A DNA stretch of 64,000 bases. Source: Chromatiaceae bacterium (GTDB lineage Bacteria > Pseudomonadota > Gammaproteobacteria > Chromatiales > Chromatiaceae). Location: positions 18,778-82,777 of the forward strand of contig JAJDNF010000056.1 in NCBI GenBank assembly GCA_022340805.1. Reading direction: 5' to 3'. Under the pieces are notes generated by a model. The model saw only the letters and a program-made list of their open reading frames with translations. It made no database searches and was not told the origin of the DNA. Shown piece by piece: positions 20,232 to 33,144 of the stretch (its first letter is position 1; the number at the start of each line of letters is the position of its first letter). The translations under genes and the position numbers were made by a program.

Positions 20232-21286
20232 ATGCTGCACGGCCCGGTGATGATCGACCTGCTCGGGACCGAACTCACTGTCGAGGACCGTGAGCTGCTG
20301 CTGCACCCGGCGACCGGTGGGGTGATCCTGTTTGCACGCAATTTTGCGTCCCCGCAACAGCTGTATCGGCTGGTCCAGGCGATTCATAAACTGCGTTCAC
20401 CGCACCTGCTGATCGCTGTCGACCAGGAGGGCGGACGGGTGCAACGTTTCCGCGAGGGCTTCACCCGCCTGCCGGCGGCGGCGAGTATTGCGCTGCGCTG
20501 CGGAAACGATCCGCGCGTAGCCCGCCGTGCCGCCCGCGAACTGGGCTGGCTGATGGCGGCCGAGCTACGCAGCGTCGGGGTGGATTTCAGCTTTGCACCG
20601 GTGCTCGACCTCGATCGCGGCTTGAGCGGCGTGATCGGCGACCGGGCGTTCGCGGCCTCGCCGGATCTGGTCGGGCAGCTCGCCGGTGCCTGGATGCGTG
20701 GCGCTCGCGAGGCGGGCATGATTAGTGTCGGCAAGCATTTCCCCGGGCACGGTGGGGTCACGGCCGATTCGCATCTCGATCTGCCGGTGGATGCGCGCGC
20801 ACTGGAAGAGCTGATGCGCGACGACATGCAGCCGTTCGCGCGGCTGATCGACAATGGGCTGGAGGGCATCATGCCGGCCCATGTGATCTACTCGTCGTGC
20901 GACAGCCAGCCGGCCGGGTTCTCACGCTTCTGGCTGCATGATGTGCTGCGCGGTCGGCTCGGCTTCCAGGGCGTGATCTTCAGCGACGATCTGAGCATGG
21001 CTGCGGCCGAGTACGGCGGCTGTTACGCCGAACGGGCCCGCGCGGCACTGCAGGCAGGCTGCGATATGGTCCTGGTATGCAACAATCCGGCCGGGGCAGG
21101 CGAGGTCCTTGCGGAGCTGGAGGGGTATCACGATCCGGTTGCACAATCGCGCGCGGTGCGACTGCATGGACGACCGGCGCGACCGCTCGGACGCCTGCGC
21201 GAGGACCCGCGCTGGCAGCGCGCGGTGGAACTGGCCGGACAGCTCAGCGCCGAAACCAATCTGGCGCTCAATCTGGGTGAACCGTG

Positions 21287-21287
<1 letters not shown>
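20232..21287 (+). CDS. nagZ: Beta-N-acetylhexosaminidase NagZ
   Basis: GGVILFARNF; AVDQEGGRVQRFREGFTRLPAA; VGKHFPGHGGVTADSHLDLP. Confidence 0.95.
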
Positions 21288-23278
<1,991 letters not shown>

Positions 23279-23324
23279 GTCATAATTCAGCGTCTCGTGT
23301 GGGACCGTGTGTAAAGGGGAGATC

Positions 23325-23615
23325 ATGACAACGGCACAGCAAAGTACATCGGGCAGCGGCTGGTTTTCCAAACTGGTGGTCGTTCTTCTGCTCGGCCTCG
23401 CGATCGGACTGTACCTGCAGATCGTAATGGTCGACGGAAACCGCCAGGCCAACGAACCGGCGCCCCAGGCCAGCGAACCGGCGCCCCAGGCCAGCGTGCG
23501 GGTCGTTGAGAGCAACGCCACCGAGGCCGTAGCGGCCAAGCCGGGATTGCAGGATCTGCCTCAGGCCCAGATGGACCTTATCAAGCGCGTGTTCGCTCCC
23601 GAAACGCTGAACTGA
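23325..23615 (+). CDS. Small single-TM hypothetical protein with a PAPQAS repeat linker
   Basis: MTTAQQSTSGSGWFSKLVVVLLLGLAIGLYLQIVMVDGNRQ..; start chosen at the second ATG. Confidence 0.6.
   Translation: MTTAQQSTSGSGWFSKLVVVLLLGLAIGLYLQIVMVDGNRQANEPAPQASEPAPQASVRVVESNATEAVAAKPGLQDLPQAQMDLIKRVFAPETLN
23454..23495 (+). repeat. 21-bp perfect tandem duplication (x2) GAACCGGCGCCCCAGGCCAGC
   Basis: Two adjacent identical 21-mers, in frame, encoding EPAPQAS EPAPQAS. Confidence 0.9.
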
Positions 23616-23872
23616 GCAGGCGCGGGTCGAGCGACGTGCGCCCGAACCGTTTCAAGGCATGGCGCTGCTGCGTTGCGATCTGGGCGGCGCGGGCAATGCC
23701 GCCCGGCACCACCTTTCGCGCGCCGCAGTCCTGATCCCAACGCTGGGCGTGGTCGCGCTCAGCAGCACCGCGTATTGCACCGTATCTGCCGTTATCCCGT
23801 GCAGCGCGACTTGCGCCGGACGCACCCTACGTGAGTTGCAGGACATCCGGTCCGTATAGGCCTCGACAATAA

Positions 23873-25402
23873 GTGCCAAACCAAGCGAAGCGCTACACGA
23901 AGATCCTCGGTGCCGGGTCACTCCTGGCCCTCGCGGTCATCGCGCTTTGGGTCTACCTGCGGCCCTCCTTCGGGCCGGGTACGCATCTGGCGCCGCCACC
24001 GCCGGCACGCGGGCAGGCATCACCAGCCCGGCCAACGGCATCGCTGTCCAGTGTGTTTCTGCCGCTGCATATCCCGATCGCGGCCCTGCGTGAGCGGCTG
24101 GAGCGCGAGGTCCCGCTCACCTTCCATGGCGAGGAGCGCGATCCGGTGCGCGATGCCGCCGTGGCCGACGATGCTCTCGCCTGGAACGCACGGCGAGGCC
24201 CGATACAGGTCGTCGCAGCACAGACGGACCGGCTGGTGCTGAAGGCGGACGTGATCGGTGAGGCACGCATCCGGGGTGTGGTCCGTCCAGCCTCGGGCAC
24301 ACTCGGCAAGCTGTTGGGCGCGATGGCGGGCAGCATCGCCGAGGTCCCGTTCAGTGCGCGCGCGGACGCGCTGGCGACGCTGACCGTCACGATCAGGCCG
24401 CGTCTGATGGCCGACTGGCGGGTGCAGCCAAATGCCACCGCCAAGCTCGATGTGCAGCGCGCCGAGGTGCCGGTGGCGGGTATCACCAGGGTTGATGTGC
24501 GACCACTGGTAAAAAAGGCCCTTGACCGGAAGCTGCGCGAGCAGCTGGACCTGCTCGAGCAGCGTGTCGCGCACGACGATCGCCTGCAACGGATGGCCAC
24601 GCAGGCCTGGACGCAGATGCATCGTGTCGAGCAGTTGAGCAAGGACCCGGTGACCTGGCTGGTAGTCCGGCCTGTGCGAATCGCGGCTACACCGGTCGAG
24701 ATTGGCAAACAGGCAATTCGTTTGGGCCTGGAGGTGCAGGCCGAGACGCAGCTTGTCGTGGCTGCGAACGCACCCGTCCAGTCGGTTCGACCGATGCCGG
24801 CGCTGACTGTTGCGGCCAGCAAGCCGGGCAGGTTGCGGCTCCAGGCAATGGGTATCGCCTCCTGGGATCGGCTAAACGCGGCGTTGGCGGAGCGCCTGGA
24901 AGGGCGTCGTCTGCAGGGCAGCGACGGAACCGAGGTGCAGGTGCGCAGTGCCGAGCTGTCCCCCTGGGGCGACGGCATCCTGCTGAGTCTCGATATCGAT
25001 GCCGAGCACGGCCGCTGGTACCAGGCCAGCGGTCGACTGTATCTGACCGCGCGCCCGCGCCTGGACGTTCAGGCGCAGCAGCTGTATCTCGATGATCTCG
25101 ATTTCGCACTGGAGACCCGGGATGCCCTCGCCACGCTGGCTCACTGGCTGCTCGAGCCGAGTATCGTCGAGGCCCTGCGCCAGAGCGCCTCGATCGATCT
25201 GTCGCCGTATGTCGAACGCGCCAGGGGTGCCGCGTCGGCCGCGCTGCACCAGTTCGTGGCACAGGCCCCCGACGGCCTCCAGCTGAGTGCGGATCTGCGC
25301 GAGATGCGCGTCGTCGGCGTCACGGTCGCGGCCGAGAATCTGCAGATCGCCGTCGATGCCACGGCCGATCTGGCAGCTACCGTCACGCAGCTGAATTTTT
25401 GA
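23873..25402 (+). CDS. DUF4403-family protein
   Basis: 509 aa; N-terminal TM anchor; LHIPIAALRERLEREVPLTFHGEERD.. pattern; GTG start. Confidence 0.7.
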   Translation: MPNQAKRYTKILGAGSLLALAVIALWVYLRPSFGPGTHLAPPPPARGQASPARPTASLSSVFLPLHIPIAALRERLEREVPLTFHGEERDPVRDAAVADDALAWNARRGPIQVVAAQTDRLVLKADVIGEARIRGVVRPASGTLGKLLGAMAGSIAEVPFSARADALATLTVTIRPRLMADWRVQPNATAKLDVQRAEVPVAGITRVDVRPLVKKALDRKLREQLDLLEQRVAHDDRLQRMATQAWTQMHRVEQLSKDPVTWLVVRPVRIAATPVEIGKQAIRLGLEVQAETQLVVAANAPVQSVRPMPALTVAASKPGRLRLQAMGIASWDRLNAALAERLEGRRLQGSDGTEVQVRSAELSPWGDGILLSLDIDAEHGRWYQASGRLYLTARPRLDVQAQQLYLDDLDFALETRDALATLAHWLLEPSIVEALRQSASIDLSPYVERARGAASAALHQFVAQAPDGLQLSADLREMRVVGVTVAAENLQIAVDATADLAATVTQLNF

Positions 25403-25592
25403 GCGCCGTTGGCTGTGGCAAGGCAAAGGCTAGACGGGACTTCGCAAGCGCTGCCGATTTGCGCATACTCACCCATCCATGTTTCTGAGCCGGAATTCAA
25501 CGACAGTGTCCCGGGCGCCTGATCAAGCTGGATGGGTGTTGTAAGGTGCGATCCGGGCCGGCCGGTAAAGATAACGCAAGGACCAGTAGCGT

Positions 25593-26894
25593 TTGACATC
25601 GATCGCTAAATTTTCCCTGGCATTGATTGGCGCGCTGATCCTGACGGTGGCAGGCGGCTGTGCCACGGTGGATGCGCCGGCGGATCGCACGGTCGTCGAT
25701 TTCAAGGGGCGAGCGGTCTCGCAGCGTGACGGCAATGTACGGGTCTCGACCAGTGTGCTCTCGGCGGAGGAGAGCCGTGAGCTGTACGGTTTTCCGTTGG
25801 CGGAGAACGGTATCCAGCCGGTCTGGATCGAGGTTGAGAATGGCGACGAGCTTGCCTATTGGCTGTTGTCGCTGGGCCTTGATCCGAATTTTTTTCCGGC
25901 CTCTGAGGTCGCCGACCTGTATGCCCGGGACGGCCCGGGGGCAGCCGAGATCGAACAACGATTTCGGCAGCTCGCCTGGCGTAATCCCGTTCCGCCCGGT
26001 GCCACGGTCTCCGGTGTGGTCCTCACCAACCTCGACGAAGGGGTGAAGCTGGTCCAGCTCGATCTGGTGGCTGACGGTCGTATGAAGACCTTTGCATTGT
26101 TCAACTTTATCCCGGGATTCCGCGCCGACTTTGCGTCGAAAGAGACCCGGCTGGCCGATCTTTATCCGGCCGACGCAATCATCGATTACGCCACGGACGA
26201 CAAGCTGCGAACCGCTCTTGAGCAGTTGCCCTGCTGCGTGACGAACAAAAGCGGCAGCCGCGACGGCGACCCGCTCAACCTGGTGATCATCGGCAGTGTT
26301 CAGGACGCCTTCCCGGCATTGGTGCGACGCGGCTGGCGCCCTACCGAGCAGACATGGTTCGGCTCGGTAACCAAGATGATGAGTTCGGCGCTGTTCGGTG
26401 AGCGCTACCGTTACGCACCGGTGAGCCCGCTTTACCTGTATGGACGACCGCAGGACCTGGCCATGCAAAAGGCGCGTGACAATATCCATCAGCGCAACCA
26501 TCTCCGCTTGTGGCGCGCGCCGATGCTGTATCGAGGAAAACAGGTGTGGGTAGGGCAGATCAGCCGCGACATCGGCAGCCGCCTGACGATCCACTCGCCC
26601 TATCTGACCACGCACAAGATCGACCCGGACGTGGACGAGGCGCGCAGCGCGCTGACCGAGGACATGGCCTATTCGCAGAACCTGTCCGCGATCGGCCTGG
26701 TCGGTGGCGTCGGCGCGGCGCCCAAGTCCGCCCCACGCGGAAACCTGACCACCGATCCGTACTACACGGACGGGTTGCGCGTGGTGCTGATATTCGATGT
26801 CCGGCCGACATCTCTGGCCGACATCGATGTTCTCCCCTGGGAGGGGCGACAGGGCGGCTTCGTTGAACAGTCGGTCAAACGGACGGCGCAATGA
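25593..26894 (+). CDS. LssY_C-domain-like lipoprotein, paralogue 1 (TTG start)
   Basis: Lipobox VAGGC; LSAEESRELYGFPLAENGIQPVWIEVEN; ..TTHKIDPDVDEARSALTEDMAYSQNL.. LssY_C-like. Confidence 0.7.
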   Translation: MTSIAKFSLALIGALILTVAGGCATVDAPADRTVVDFKGRAVSQRDGNVRVSTSVLSAEESRELYGFPLAENGIQPVWIEVENGDELAYWLLSLGLDPNFFPASEVADLYARDGPGAAEIEQRFRQLAWRNPVPPGATVSGVVLTNLDEGVKLVQLDLVADGRMKTFALFNFIPGFRADFASKETRLADLYPADAIIDYATDDKLRTALEQLPCCVTNKSGSRDGDPLNLVIIGSVQDAFPALVRRGWRPTEQTWFGSVTKMMSSALFGERYRYAPVSPLYLYGRPQDLAMQKARDNIHQRNHLRLWRAPMLYRGKQVWVGQISRDIGSRLTIHSPYLTTHKIDPDVDEARSALTEDMAYSQNLSAIGLVGGVGAAPKSAPRGNLTTDPYYTDGLRVVLIFDVRPTSLADIDVLPWEGRQGGFVEQSVKRTAQ

Positions 26895-28168
26895 AGGCAA
26901 CGATCAACTTGGCCAAAGGGTATATGCAGAGACCTCGGCCAGGGATATCGGCTGCGCTGCTGCTCGCGGCCGCGCTGCTGGCATCCGCTTTGACTGGCTG
27001 CGCGACCTGGCATGCCCCGGACAAGTTCGACGACAGGCAGCTGCGTGTGCGCGCGGAAAGCGCCACGGTGCGCGATGTGAAGTTGAGCGCTGCGGTGCTC
27101 AGTGCCGAGGAAAGCCGGCGAATCTTCGGCGCCGACGTCAATGGTGCCGGCATACAGCCGGTCTGGGTCGAGGTGGAAAATTCCACGTCCCACACCCTCT
27201 GGCTGCTGCGCGCTGGCACCGATCCGGATTATTTTTCCCCGCTCGAGGTGGCGTGGTCTTTTCATACGCCGCTCGCAGGCGAGCGTAATGCGGCACTGGA
27301 TGCGCATTTCGATGAACTCGCGTTGCAAAACCCGATACCACCGCGGACAACCCGAGCCGGCGTTATCTTCGCCACGCCGCACCATCAGACGAGACTGCTC
27401 AATGTCGACCTGCTCGGACAACGCCGGCTGATTCCGTTCACGCTTTTCCTGCCCGTCCCTGACGAAGACGAACCGGAGGATGGCAAGGTGGTTCAGATCA
27501 TGGCGCGGCACGCCCGGTCGCAGGGGCCGGACTACCGGGACCTTGAGGCGCTGCGTGCGGCGCTGCAGGATGCGCCATGTTGTGCGGGCAGCGCGGACAA
27601 CGGCCCGGGCGGCGATCCGGTCAACGTCGTGCTGGTGGGAGAGATCGCAGACCTGGCGGCCGCGCTGGTGCGGCGCGGTTTTCGCGCCCAGATGAGCGAA
27701 TCCGACCGTGAGCAACAGCTGTTTGGCCGCGCGCCGGACGTCGTCGTGCGCAAGGTGAGCCAGGGCGGTGCGCCTGCGTTCTGGCTGCGAGTCTGGCTGG
27801 CGCCGTTCCGGTACCACGGGCAGGCGGTGTTGCTGGGCCAGGCAGCTCGACCGGTGGGGGGGCGCTTCGCGGCGACCGCGCCCGAGGCACGCGAACTGCA
27901 TCCCGATGTGGACGAGGCCAGGAACCTGTTTATCCAGGACATGATGTATTCGGGGGGATTGGCCAGTTTGGGTTTCGTCACCGGCGTCGGCGCTCGACAG
28001 GCCGACCAGTCGGCGGGCGTGGGCTATTTCACGGATGGATTGCGCGCGGTGATGTTTCTGGTGACGCGTCCACTGACCTTGTCCGACCTCCAGCTTCTGG
28101 ACTGGGTCCCTCTTCTGCGGGACCGAACCGCCGATGCAGTAAAGGAGAACCGGCATGCCAAACCCTGA
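26891..28168 (+). CDS. LssY_C-domain-like lipoprotein, paralogue 2
   Basis: Lipobox LTGC; LSAEESRRIFGADVNGAGIQPVWVEVEN; ..LHPDVDEARNLFIQDMMYSGGL..; ATGA overlap with paralogue 1. Confidence 0.7.
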   Translation: MKATINLAKGYMQRPRPGISAALLLAAALLASALTGCATWHAPDKFDDRQLRVRAESATVRDVKLSAAVLSAEESRRIFGADVNGAGIQPVWVEVENSTSHTLWLLRAGTDPDYFSPLEVAWSFHTPLAGERNAALDAHFDELALQNPIPPRTTRAGVIFATPHHQTRLLNVDLLGQRRLIPFTLFLPVPDEDEPEDGKVVQIMARHARSQGPDYRDLEALRAALQDAPCCAGSADNGPGGDPVNVVLVGEIADLAAALVRRGFRAQMSESDREQQLFGRAPDVVVRKVSQGGAPAFWLRVWLAPFRYHGQAVLLGQAARPVGGRFAATAPEARELHPDVDEARNLFIQDMMYSGGLASLGFVTGVGARQADQSAGVGYFTDGLRAVMFLVTRPLTLSDLQLLDWVPLLRDRTADAVKENRHAKP

Positions 28169-29282
28169 TCGCCAATGGGTGACGCGTCCGGCCCTTAGGC
28201 GCGGGCATGCCCTATTTGGCACGCTTGTGGTTGTTGCGGGACTGCTGGTCGGTGGTTGCTCTTCGAGGCCGTTGATCACGTATTCGGCCGAAACGCCGCC
28301 GCTGGCCCTGGTGCCTGCATCACAGGCCGGGGTACAGGACAAGCGCGGCCGTTTCCGCGAGATCTTCTGTGCTGTCCTTGAAACCCGGGGCGCTTCGCTG
28401 CCCGACTACCGGCCCTGCGACGAGGCGCTGACCCGGGTCGGTGCAGAGCCGCCCGGTACCGGCGAAAGGGTCGACCTGGGGCAATCCACCCGCCACCTTG
28501 TTGCCGTGTTCGTCCCCGGGATCGGCTGGGACTGTTTCTCGGATTGGCTGGCGCCTGATGGTAGCGTGGCTGAGCACCTGCGCCATTTTGGCTATGACCA
28601 GGTAACACTGCAGGTGGACGGGCTGTCCAGCAGCGCCAATAACGCCCGCCAGATCCGTGATGCGATCCTGCAGATGGACCTGCCCGAAGACGACGCGCGT
28701 CTGGTGCTCATCGGCTACTCGAAAGGGGCGCCCGATATCCTCGAGGCCGTGGTGTCCTACCCGGAGATCCGGGCGCGGGTGGCGGCGGTGGTCAGTACGG
28801 CTGGTGCGATCGGCGGTTCCGCGCTGGCCAATGACGCGACGCAGTCGCAGCTTGGTCTGCTCAGGCACTGGCCAGGGGCCCAGTGTTCGCTCGGTGACGA
28901 GCGTGGGCTGGACAGCCTGCGCCCGGCGACGCGCAAGGCCTGGCTCGCGGACAATACCCTGCCCGACGATTTCCCGTACTACTCGCTGGTGACCTTCCCG
29001 CAGCCCGAGCGTATCTCCGCTGTGCTCAGATTGAGCTACAACAAGTTGGCCCAGTTGGATGCACGCAACGACGGCCAGCTGTTGTTCTATGACCAGGTGA
29101 TCCCGCGCAGCACCCTGGTCGCTTACGTCAATGCCGATCATTGGGCACTGGCCGTGCCGATTGGTCGCACCCATGCTTTTTTGCGCAGCACCTTCGTGAA
29201 TCACAATGACTTCCCGCGCGAGGCCATGTTGGAGGCGCTGCTGCGCTTCGTGGAGTCGGATCTGGCCGCACGCGCGAAGTGA
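28155..29282 (+). CDS. Alpha/beta-hydrolase lipoprotein
   Basis: Lipobox VGGC; nucleophile elbow LVLIGYSKGAPDI; candidate catalytic His in NADHWALAVP; start overlaps upstream gene. Confidence 0.7.
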   Translation: MPNPDRQWVTRPALRRGHALFGTLVVVAGLLVGGCSSRPLITYSAETPPLALVPASQAGVQDKRGRFREIFCAVLETRGASLPDYRPCDEALTRVGAEPPGTGERVDLGQSTRHLVAVFVPGIGWDCFSDWLAPDGSVAEHLRHFGYDQVTLQVDGLSSSANNARQIRDAILQMDLPEDDARLVLIGYSKGAPDILEAVVSYPEIRARVAAVVSTAGAIGGSALANDATQSQLGLLRHWPGAQCSLGDERGLDSLRPATRKAWLADNTLPDDFPYYSLVTFPQPERISAVLRLSYNKLAQLDARNDGQLLFYDQVIPRSTLVAYVNADHWALAVPIGRTHAFLRSTFVNHNDFPREAMLEALLRFVESDLAARAK

Positions 29283-29304
29283 TCCAGTCAGCCAGGCGCA
29301 GGAC

Positions 29305-32300
29305 TCAGCGCGCGATCCACTTTGCCAGCGTGCTGTAAAGGATCTTCGGGTCGACCGGTTTGGCGAGGAAATCGTTCATGCCCGCGTCGAGGCAGCGTCG
29401 CCGGTCCTCGTCGAACGCATTCGCGGTCATTGCAATGATCGGTGTCCGCGCATGCCGCGGCAGTGCGCGGATGCGCCGGGTGGCCTCGATACCGTCCATG
29501 CGCGGCATCTGCATGTCCATCAGGATGGCCGCGTAGTCGTTTGCGGCCGCCAGTTCGACCGCCATCAGGCCATCGCCTGCCTCATCGGTATCCTGCGCAG
29601 CCTGTTCGAGAAACATCACCGCGATCTCGCGGCTGACCGGTTCGTCCTCGACCACCAGGAAGCGCCGTCGCGGATACTCGTGCACCAGCGTCTGCTCGGC
29701 GTCGCCCACCGCCGCGACATCCGCGGGCGCGTTGCCGTCACCCTTGGCCAGCCGCGCGGTGAACCAGAAGGTGCTGCCTTCGCCGGGCGTGCTGACTGCG
29801 CCGGCGTCGCCGCCCATCATCCGGGCGAGCTTCCTGGTGATCGCGAGGCCGAGCCCGGTACCACCGTATCTGCGCGTCGTGGTGTTGTCGGCCTGTTCGA
29901 ACGCGCTGAACAGCCTGTCTATGTCGGCCGGGGCTATGCCGGTCCCGGTGTCCTGCACCTCGAAGCGCAGCATGGCGTAGTCGGGCGTCTCCCGGGCGCA
30001 GACGACACGCAGCGTGATGGTGCCGCGATCGGTGAACTTGACGGCGTTGGCGGCATAGTTGAGCAGGGCCTGCTGCAATCGGCTCGAATCGCCCAGCAAG
30101 GGTCCCGGCAAGGGGTGAGCCTCAACGACCAGCTTGATCTGCTTGGCCTGGGCACGCTCGCGCAGCATCGTCGCGACATTGTTGGTCAGGGTGTCCAGCT
30201 TGACCTGGCGGTGCTCCAGGTCGAACTTGGCGGCCTCGATTTTCGACAGGTCGAGGATTGCGTTGATCACCTCGAGAAGATGCTCGCCGGCGCCCTCGAG
30301 CTTGTCCAGCTGCTCCGACTGCCTGGGCGTAACGCCGGATCGGCGGACCAGATGGGCCATACCGACGATCGCGTTCAGCGGGGTGCGGATCTCGTGCGAC
30401 ATGTTGGCCAGGAAGGCGCTCTTCGCCACATTGGCGGCCTCTGCCTCCTCCTTCGCCGCAGCCAGTTGCTCGGTGCGCTCGACGACCAGCTCCTCGAGGT
30501 GATCGCGGTAGCGCCTGAGTTCCTCTTCGACGCGCTTGCGATCGGTGATGTCCACGGAGATGCCGCACAGCGCGTAGATCCTGCCGTCCTCGTCGCGCAG
30601 TGGCAGCTTGGTCGAGAGATAGGTCGCGGTCACCCCGGTCTTGGGGATCGTGTTGGTCTCTTCCGCACGCAGCGTCTCACCCTCGTCAAGGACACGACGG
30701 TCATTCTTGCGGATGCTGTCGGCGGTCGAAGGATCGAAAAACTTCTCGTCATTAAAGCCAACGATATCGCTGAGGTCCGCCACCTGCAGGAGCTCGCAAA
30801 CGGCCTGGTTCGCGAACAGGTAGCGGCCATCCTGATCCTTCAGGTAGATGTACGCGTCCAGGTTGTCGACGATCATGCGCAGCTTTGCGTCGCTGCGTGC
30901 GACCTCTCCCTGGGCACGCAATACATCGGTGATGTCCTGGGCGATGACCAGCACCTGATCTCGGCCTTGTGCATCGCGCAACGGTTTCTTGATCGAATGG
31001 AAGTGGCGCATCTCACCCGTGGTCGAATCGCGTCGATCCTCGAACACGGTCTCGGTTCGGCCACTGCCAATCACCCCGGCCAGGTCCTCGCGCAACGCGC
31101 GCCCAGTCTCCTGCGATACGCCGAATTCGGCCTCATTCCTGCCAATCATTGCATCCGGTGTCGCGTTGTACAGCAGGCCCGCCGCCCGGTTGCACAGCAG
31201 GAAGTTGGCTGCGTCATCCATGAGCATCAATACATCGGGCATTTCGTCGATGACCGTGCGCAGCAGGCCCTCGCTGCGGCGCAGCGCCGCTTCGGCATCG
31301 CGGCGGTCGGATATGTCGCGCGACAGAAAGATGAAGTGCGCGGCCTGTCCCGCGTCATCGTTCTTGACGGAACCCGAGAGTTCAAACCAGCGCTGGCCGA
31401 TGGGCAGTTCCAACATGAATTGCCTGCCTGCCGAGTGACCTGTCTGAATCGTCTCATTCAGGGCTGCGATGCACACCGCCGCCGCGTCGGGTGGGAGGAT
31501 TTCGGCGATGGTCCGGCCCAGGAAGGCCTCTGGCGGGGCCAAGAGCAAATCCCGCCTGGGTGAGTGAAAATCGACGAAGCGGCCATCTGCGTCCAATTCA
31601 AACAACAGGTCCGGGATTGCCGCCAGGGTCGCCTGCAGCTTGTTTTTCAACGCGAAGATCTCTTGCTCGCGCTGTTTGCGCGCAGTGACGTCGATGTCCA
31701 TACGCACGAAGATAGGCTCATCGGCGGAGTGGCCAGGCACCGCAAAGATAGTCGATTCGACCCAGCGTGGTTCGCCGCCGCGATTGCGGGTCGGATATTC
31801 GGCCGAACCGATCTGCTCCTGGCCTGCAGTGGACCGCTGCAGCAGCGCGGTGAACTCGACGGTCTCCTCTGGGGTGAGCATCAACTGATCGAGCGTCTTG
31901 CCCATTGCCTGCGCGGCAGACCAGCCGTAAAGCCGCTCCGAGGCGGTGTTCCAGTAGCTCACCCGGGCCCTGCGGTCATACCATTGCACCGCGACGTTGG
32001 GCATATTCTCGAGCGTCGCCGAGAGCTGGCGCCTGGCTGACTCGCTGCGTTCCTGGGCCAGCGCAGCGATGCGCAGGGCACGCCCGAACGCCACCAGGGC
32101 GCCCAACAGCGACAGCGCGATAAACGCGAAAGTCAGGCGCCAGGTCCAGATGTCGTCTGAGCCGATCTGCCAGCCACCGTTTGGTACCGCCGCCATCTGC
32201 CAGGATCCGACCGGGAGATTGATATCGGCCAACACCGGATCGTCCGCGAACAGATCCGGGGGACCGAAGAAGATCTCGCCATCGCGCCCCGTCGCATCCC

Positions 32301-32928
32301 TGCCGCGGATCGCTATTGCAACCGGCAACGACGGGTCCAGCAGACCGCTGTTGCGCAACAGATCTGCCTGATCGATCGCCGCGCTGACCAGCCCCCAGAA
32401 TTGCTCCACGCCGTTGTCGTCGGGTACGTAAACCGGCATTCGCGCGATCAGTGCGGTGCCGCCCTGGCGTAGCACCAACGGGCCGGCCAGCACGATCTGG
32501 CGGGTTTGTCTGGCGCGTTCGGCCGCCTCGTACTGGGCAGGTGTGTTGCGGTAGTCGAGCCCGATCGCTCCCTCGTTGCCCTGCACCGGGTACACCAGCC
32601 GAATCACCATGTCAGGCGCCGCGGCGATGTTGCGAAGTTGGGTCCGCCCCGAGAACAGCGGGCGCGCTGCGCGGGCAAACTGCTCCTGGCCGATCGCCGG
32701 GTCGAGGTTAATGACGCTGATCAGGCCCTTTACCAATTGCAGGTCACCGTTGAGATTGCTCTCGAGACGGTCGCGTAGCACGGTGAGTCGATTCTGTACG
32801 CCGGCACGGGCCTGCGCCATCTGGCGAAGATCGTGGGCCTTTTCCATGTATACGGCGGCAAACCCCAGCGCCGCGGCCATCAGCACCGTGACCAGGTTGA
32901 CGAAAGTCACCTTGCGCGTCATCGGCAA
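29305..32928 (-). CDS. Hybrid sensor histidine kinase: N-terminal CHASE-like sensor, multiple PAS/PAC, HisKA, HATPase, C-terminal receiver
   Basis: 1207 aa; [61 protein letters not shown]; several PAS repeats. Confidence 0.9.
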   Translation of the reverse strand: MPMTRKVTFVNLVTVLMAAALGFAAVYMEKAHDLRQMAQARAGVQNRLTVLRDRLESNLNGDLQLVKGLISVINLDPAIGQEQFARAARPLFSGRTQLRNIAAAPDMVIRLVYPVQGNEGAIGLDYRNTPAQYEAAERARQTRQIVLAGPLVLRQGGTALIARMPVYVPDDNGVEQFWGLVSAAIDQADLLRNSGLLDPSLPVAIAIRGRDATGRDGEIFFGPPDLFADDPVLADINLPVGSWQMAAVPNGGWQIGSDDIWTWRLTFAFIALSLLGALVAFGRALRIAALAQERSESARRQLSATLENMPNVAVQWYDRRARVSYWNTASERLYGWSAAQAMGKTLDQLMLTPEETVEFTALLQRSTAGQEQIGSAEYPTRNRGGEPRWVESTIFAVPGHSADEPIFVRMDIDVTARKQREQEIFALKNKLQATLAAIPDLLFELDADGRFVDFHSPRRDLLLAPPEAFLGRTIAEILPPDAAAVCIAALNETIQTGHSAGRQFMLELPIGQRWFELSGSVKNDDAGQAAHFIFLSRDISDRRDAEAALRRSEGLLRTVIDEMPDVLMLMDDAANFLLCNRAAGLLYNATPDAMIGRNEAEFGVSQETGRALREDLAGVIGSGRTETVFEDRRDSTTGEMRHFHSIKKPLRDAQGRDQVLVIAQDITDVLRAQGEVARSDAKLRMIVDNLDAYIYLKDQDGRYLFANQAVCELLQVADLSDIVGFNDEKFFDPSTADSIRKNDRRVLDEGETLRAEETNTIPKTGVTATYLSTKLPLRDEDGRIYALCGISVDITDRKRVEEELRRYRDHLEELVVERTEQLAAAKEEAEAANVAKSAFLANMSHEIRTPLNAIVGMAHLVRRSGVTPRQSEQLDKLEGAGEHLLEVINAILDLSKIEAAKFDLEHRQVKLDTLTNNVATMLRERAQAKQIKLVVEAHPLPGPLLGDSSRLQQALLNYAANAVKFTDRGTITLRVVCARETPDYAMLRFEVQDTGTGIAPADIDRLFSAFEQADNTTTRRYGGTGLGLAITRKLARMMGGDAGAVSTPGEGSTFWFTARLAKGDGNAPADVAAVGDAEQTLVHEYPRRRFLVVEDEPVSREIAVMFLEQAAQDTDEAGDGLMAVELAAANDYAAILMDMQMPRMDGIEATRRIRALPRHARTPIIAMTANAFDEDRRRCLDAGMNDFLAKPVDPKILYSTLAKWIAR

Positions 32929-33144
32929 ACACCGTGCGTGTTGAACAGATCTCGGATCATTGATAAAGAGGGGGCAGGAGTAGGAACCGTAGGGCGCAAG
33001 GATAGCCCAGCCAAGCCATGGGCGGCGACGCGCCTGAATTTTTGTCCGGGAAGTATGCGCTGCTGTCCCGGCGTCGATCCGTCACGGGTCGCCGGGGTCC
33101 TCTGCACAGTGCGTGATGGTCGGAAGGAAAAGAAGGGTCCAAAG

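Noticed and set aside
23659-23859. 66-aa ORF as a real gene
   Set aside because: Short, no recognisable domain and no clear ribosome-binding site; left as unexplained intergenic sequence.
29206-31563. 785-aa plus-strand ORF antisense to the multi-PAS kinase
   Set aside because: Composition is typical of a shadow ORF in high-GC DNA; the minus strand encodes clear kinase and PAS motifs over the same interval.
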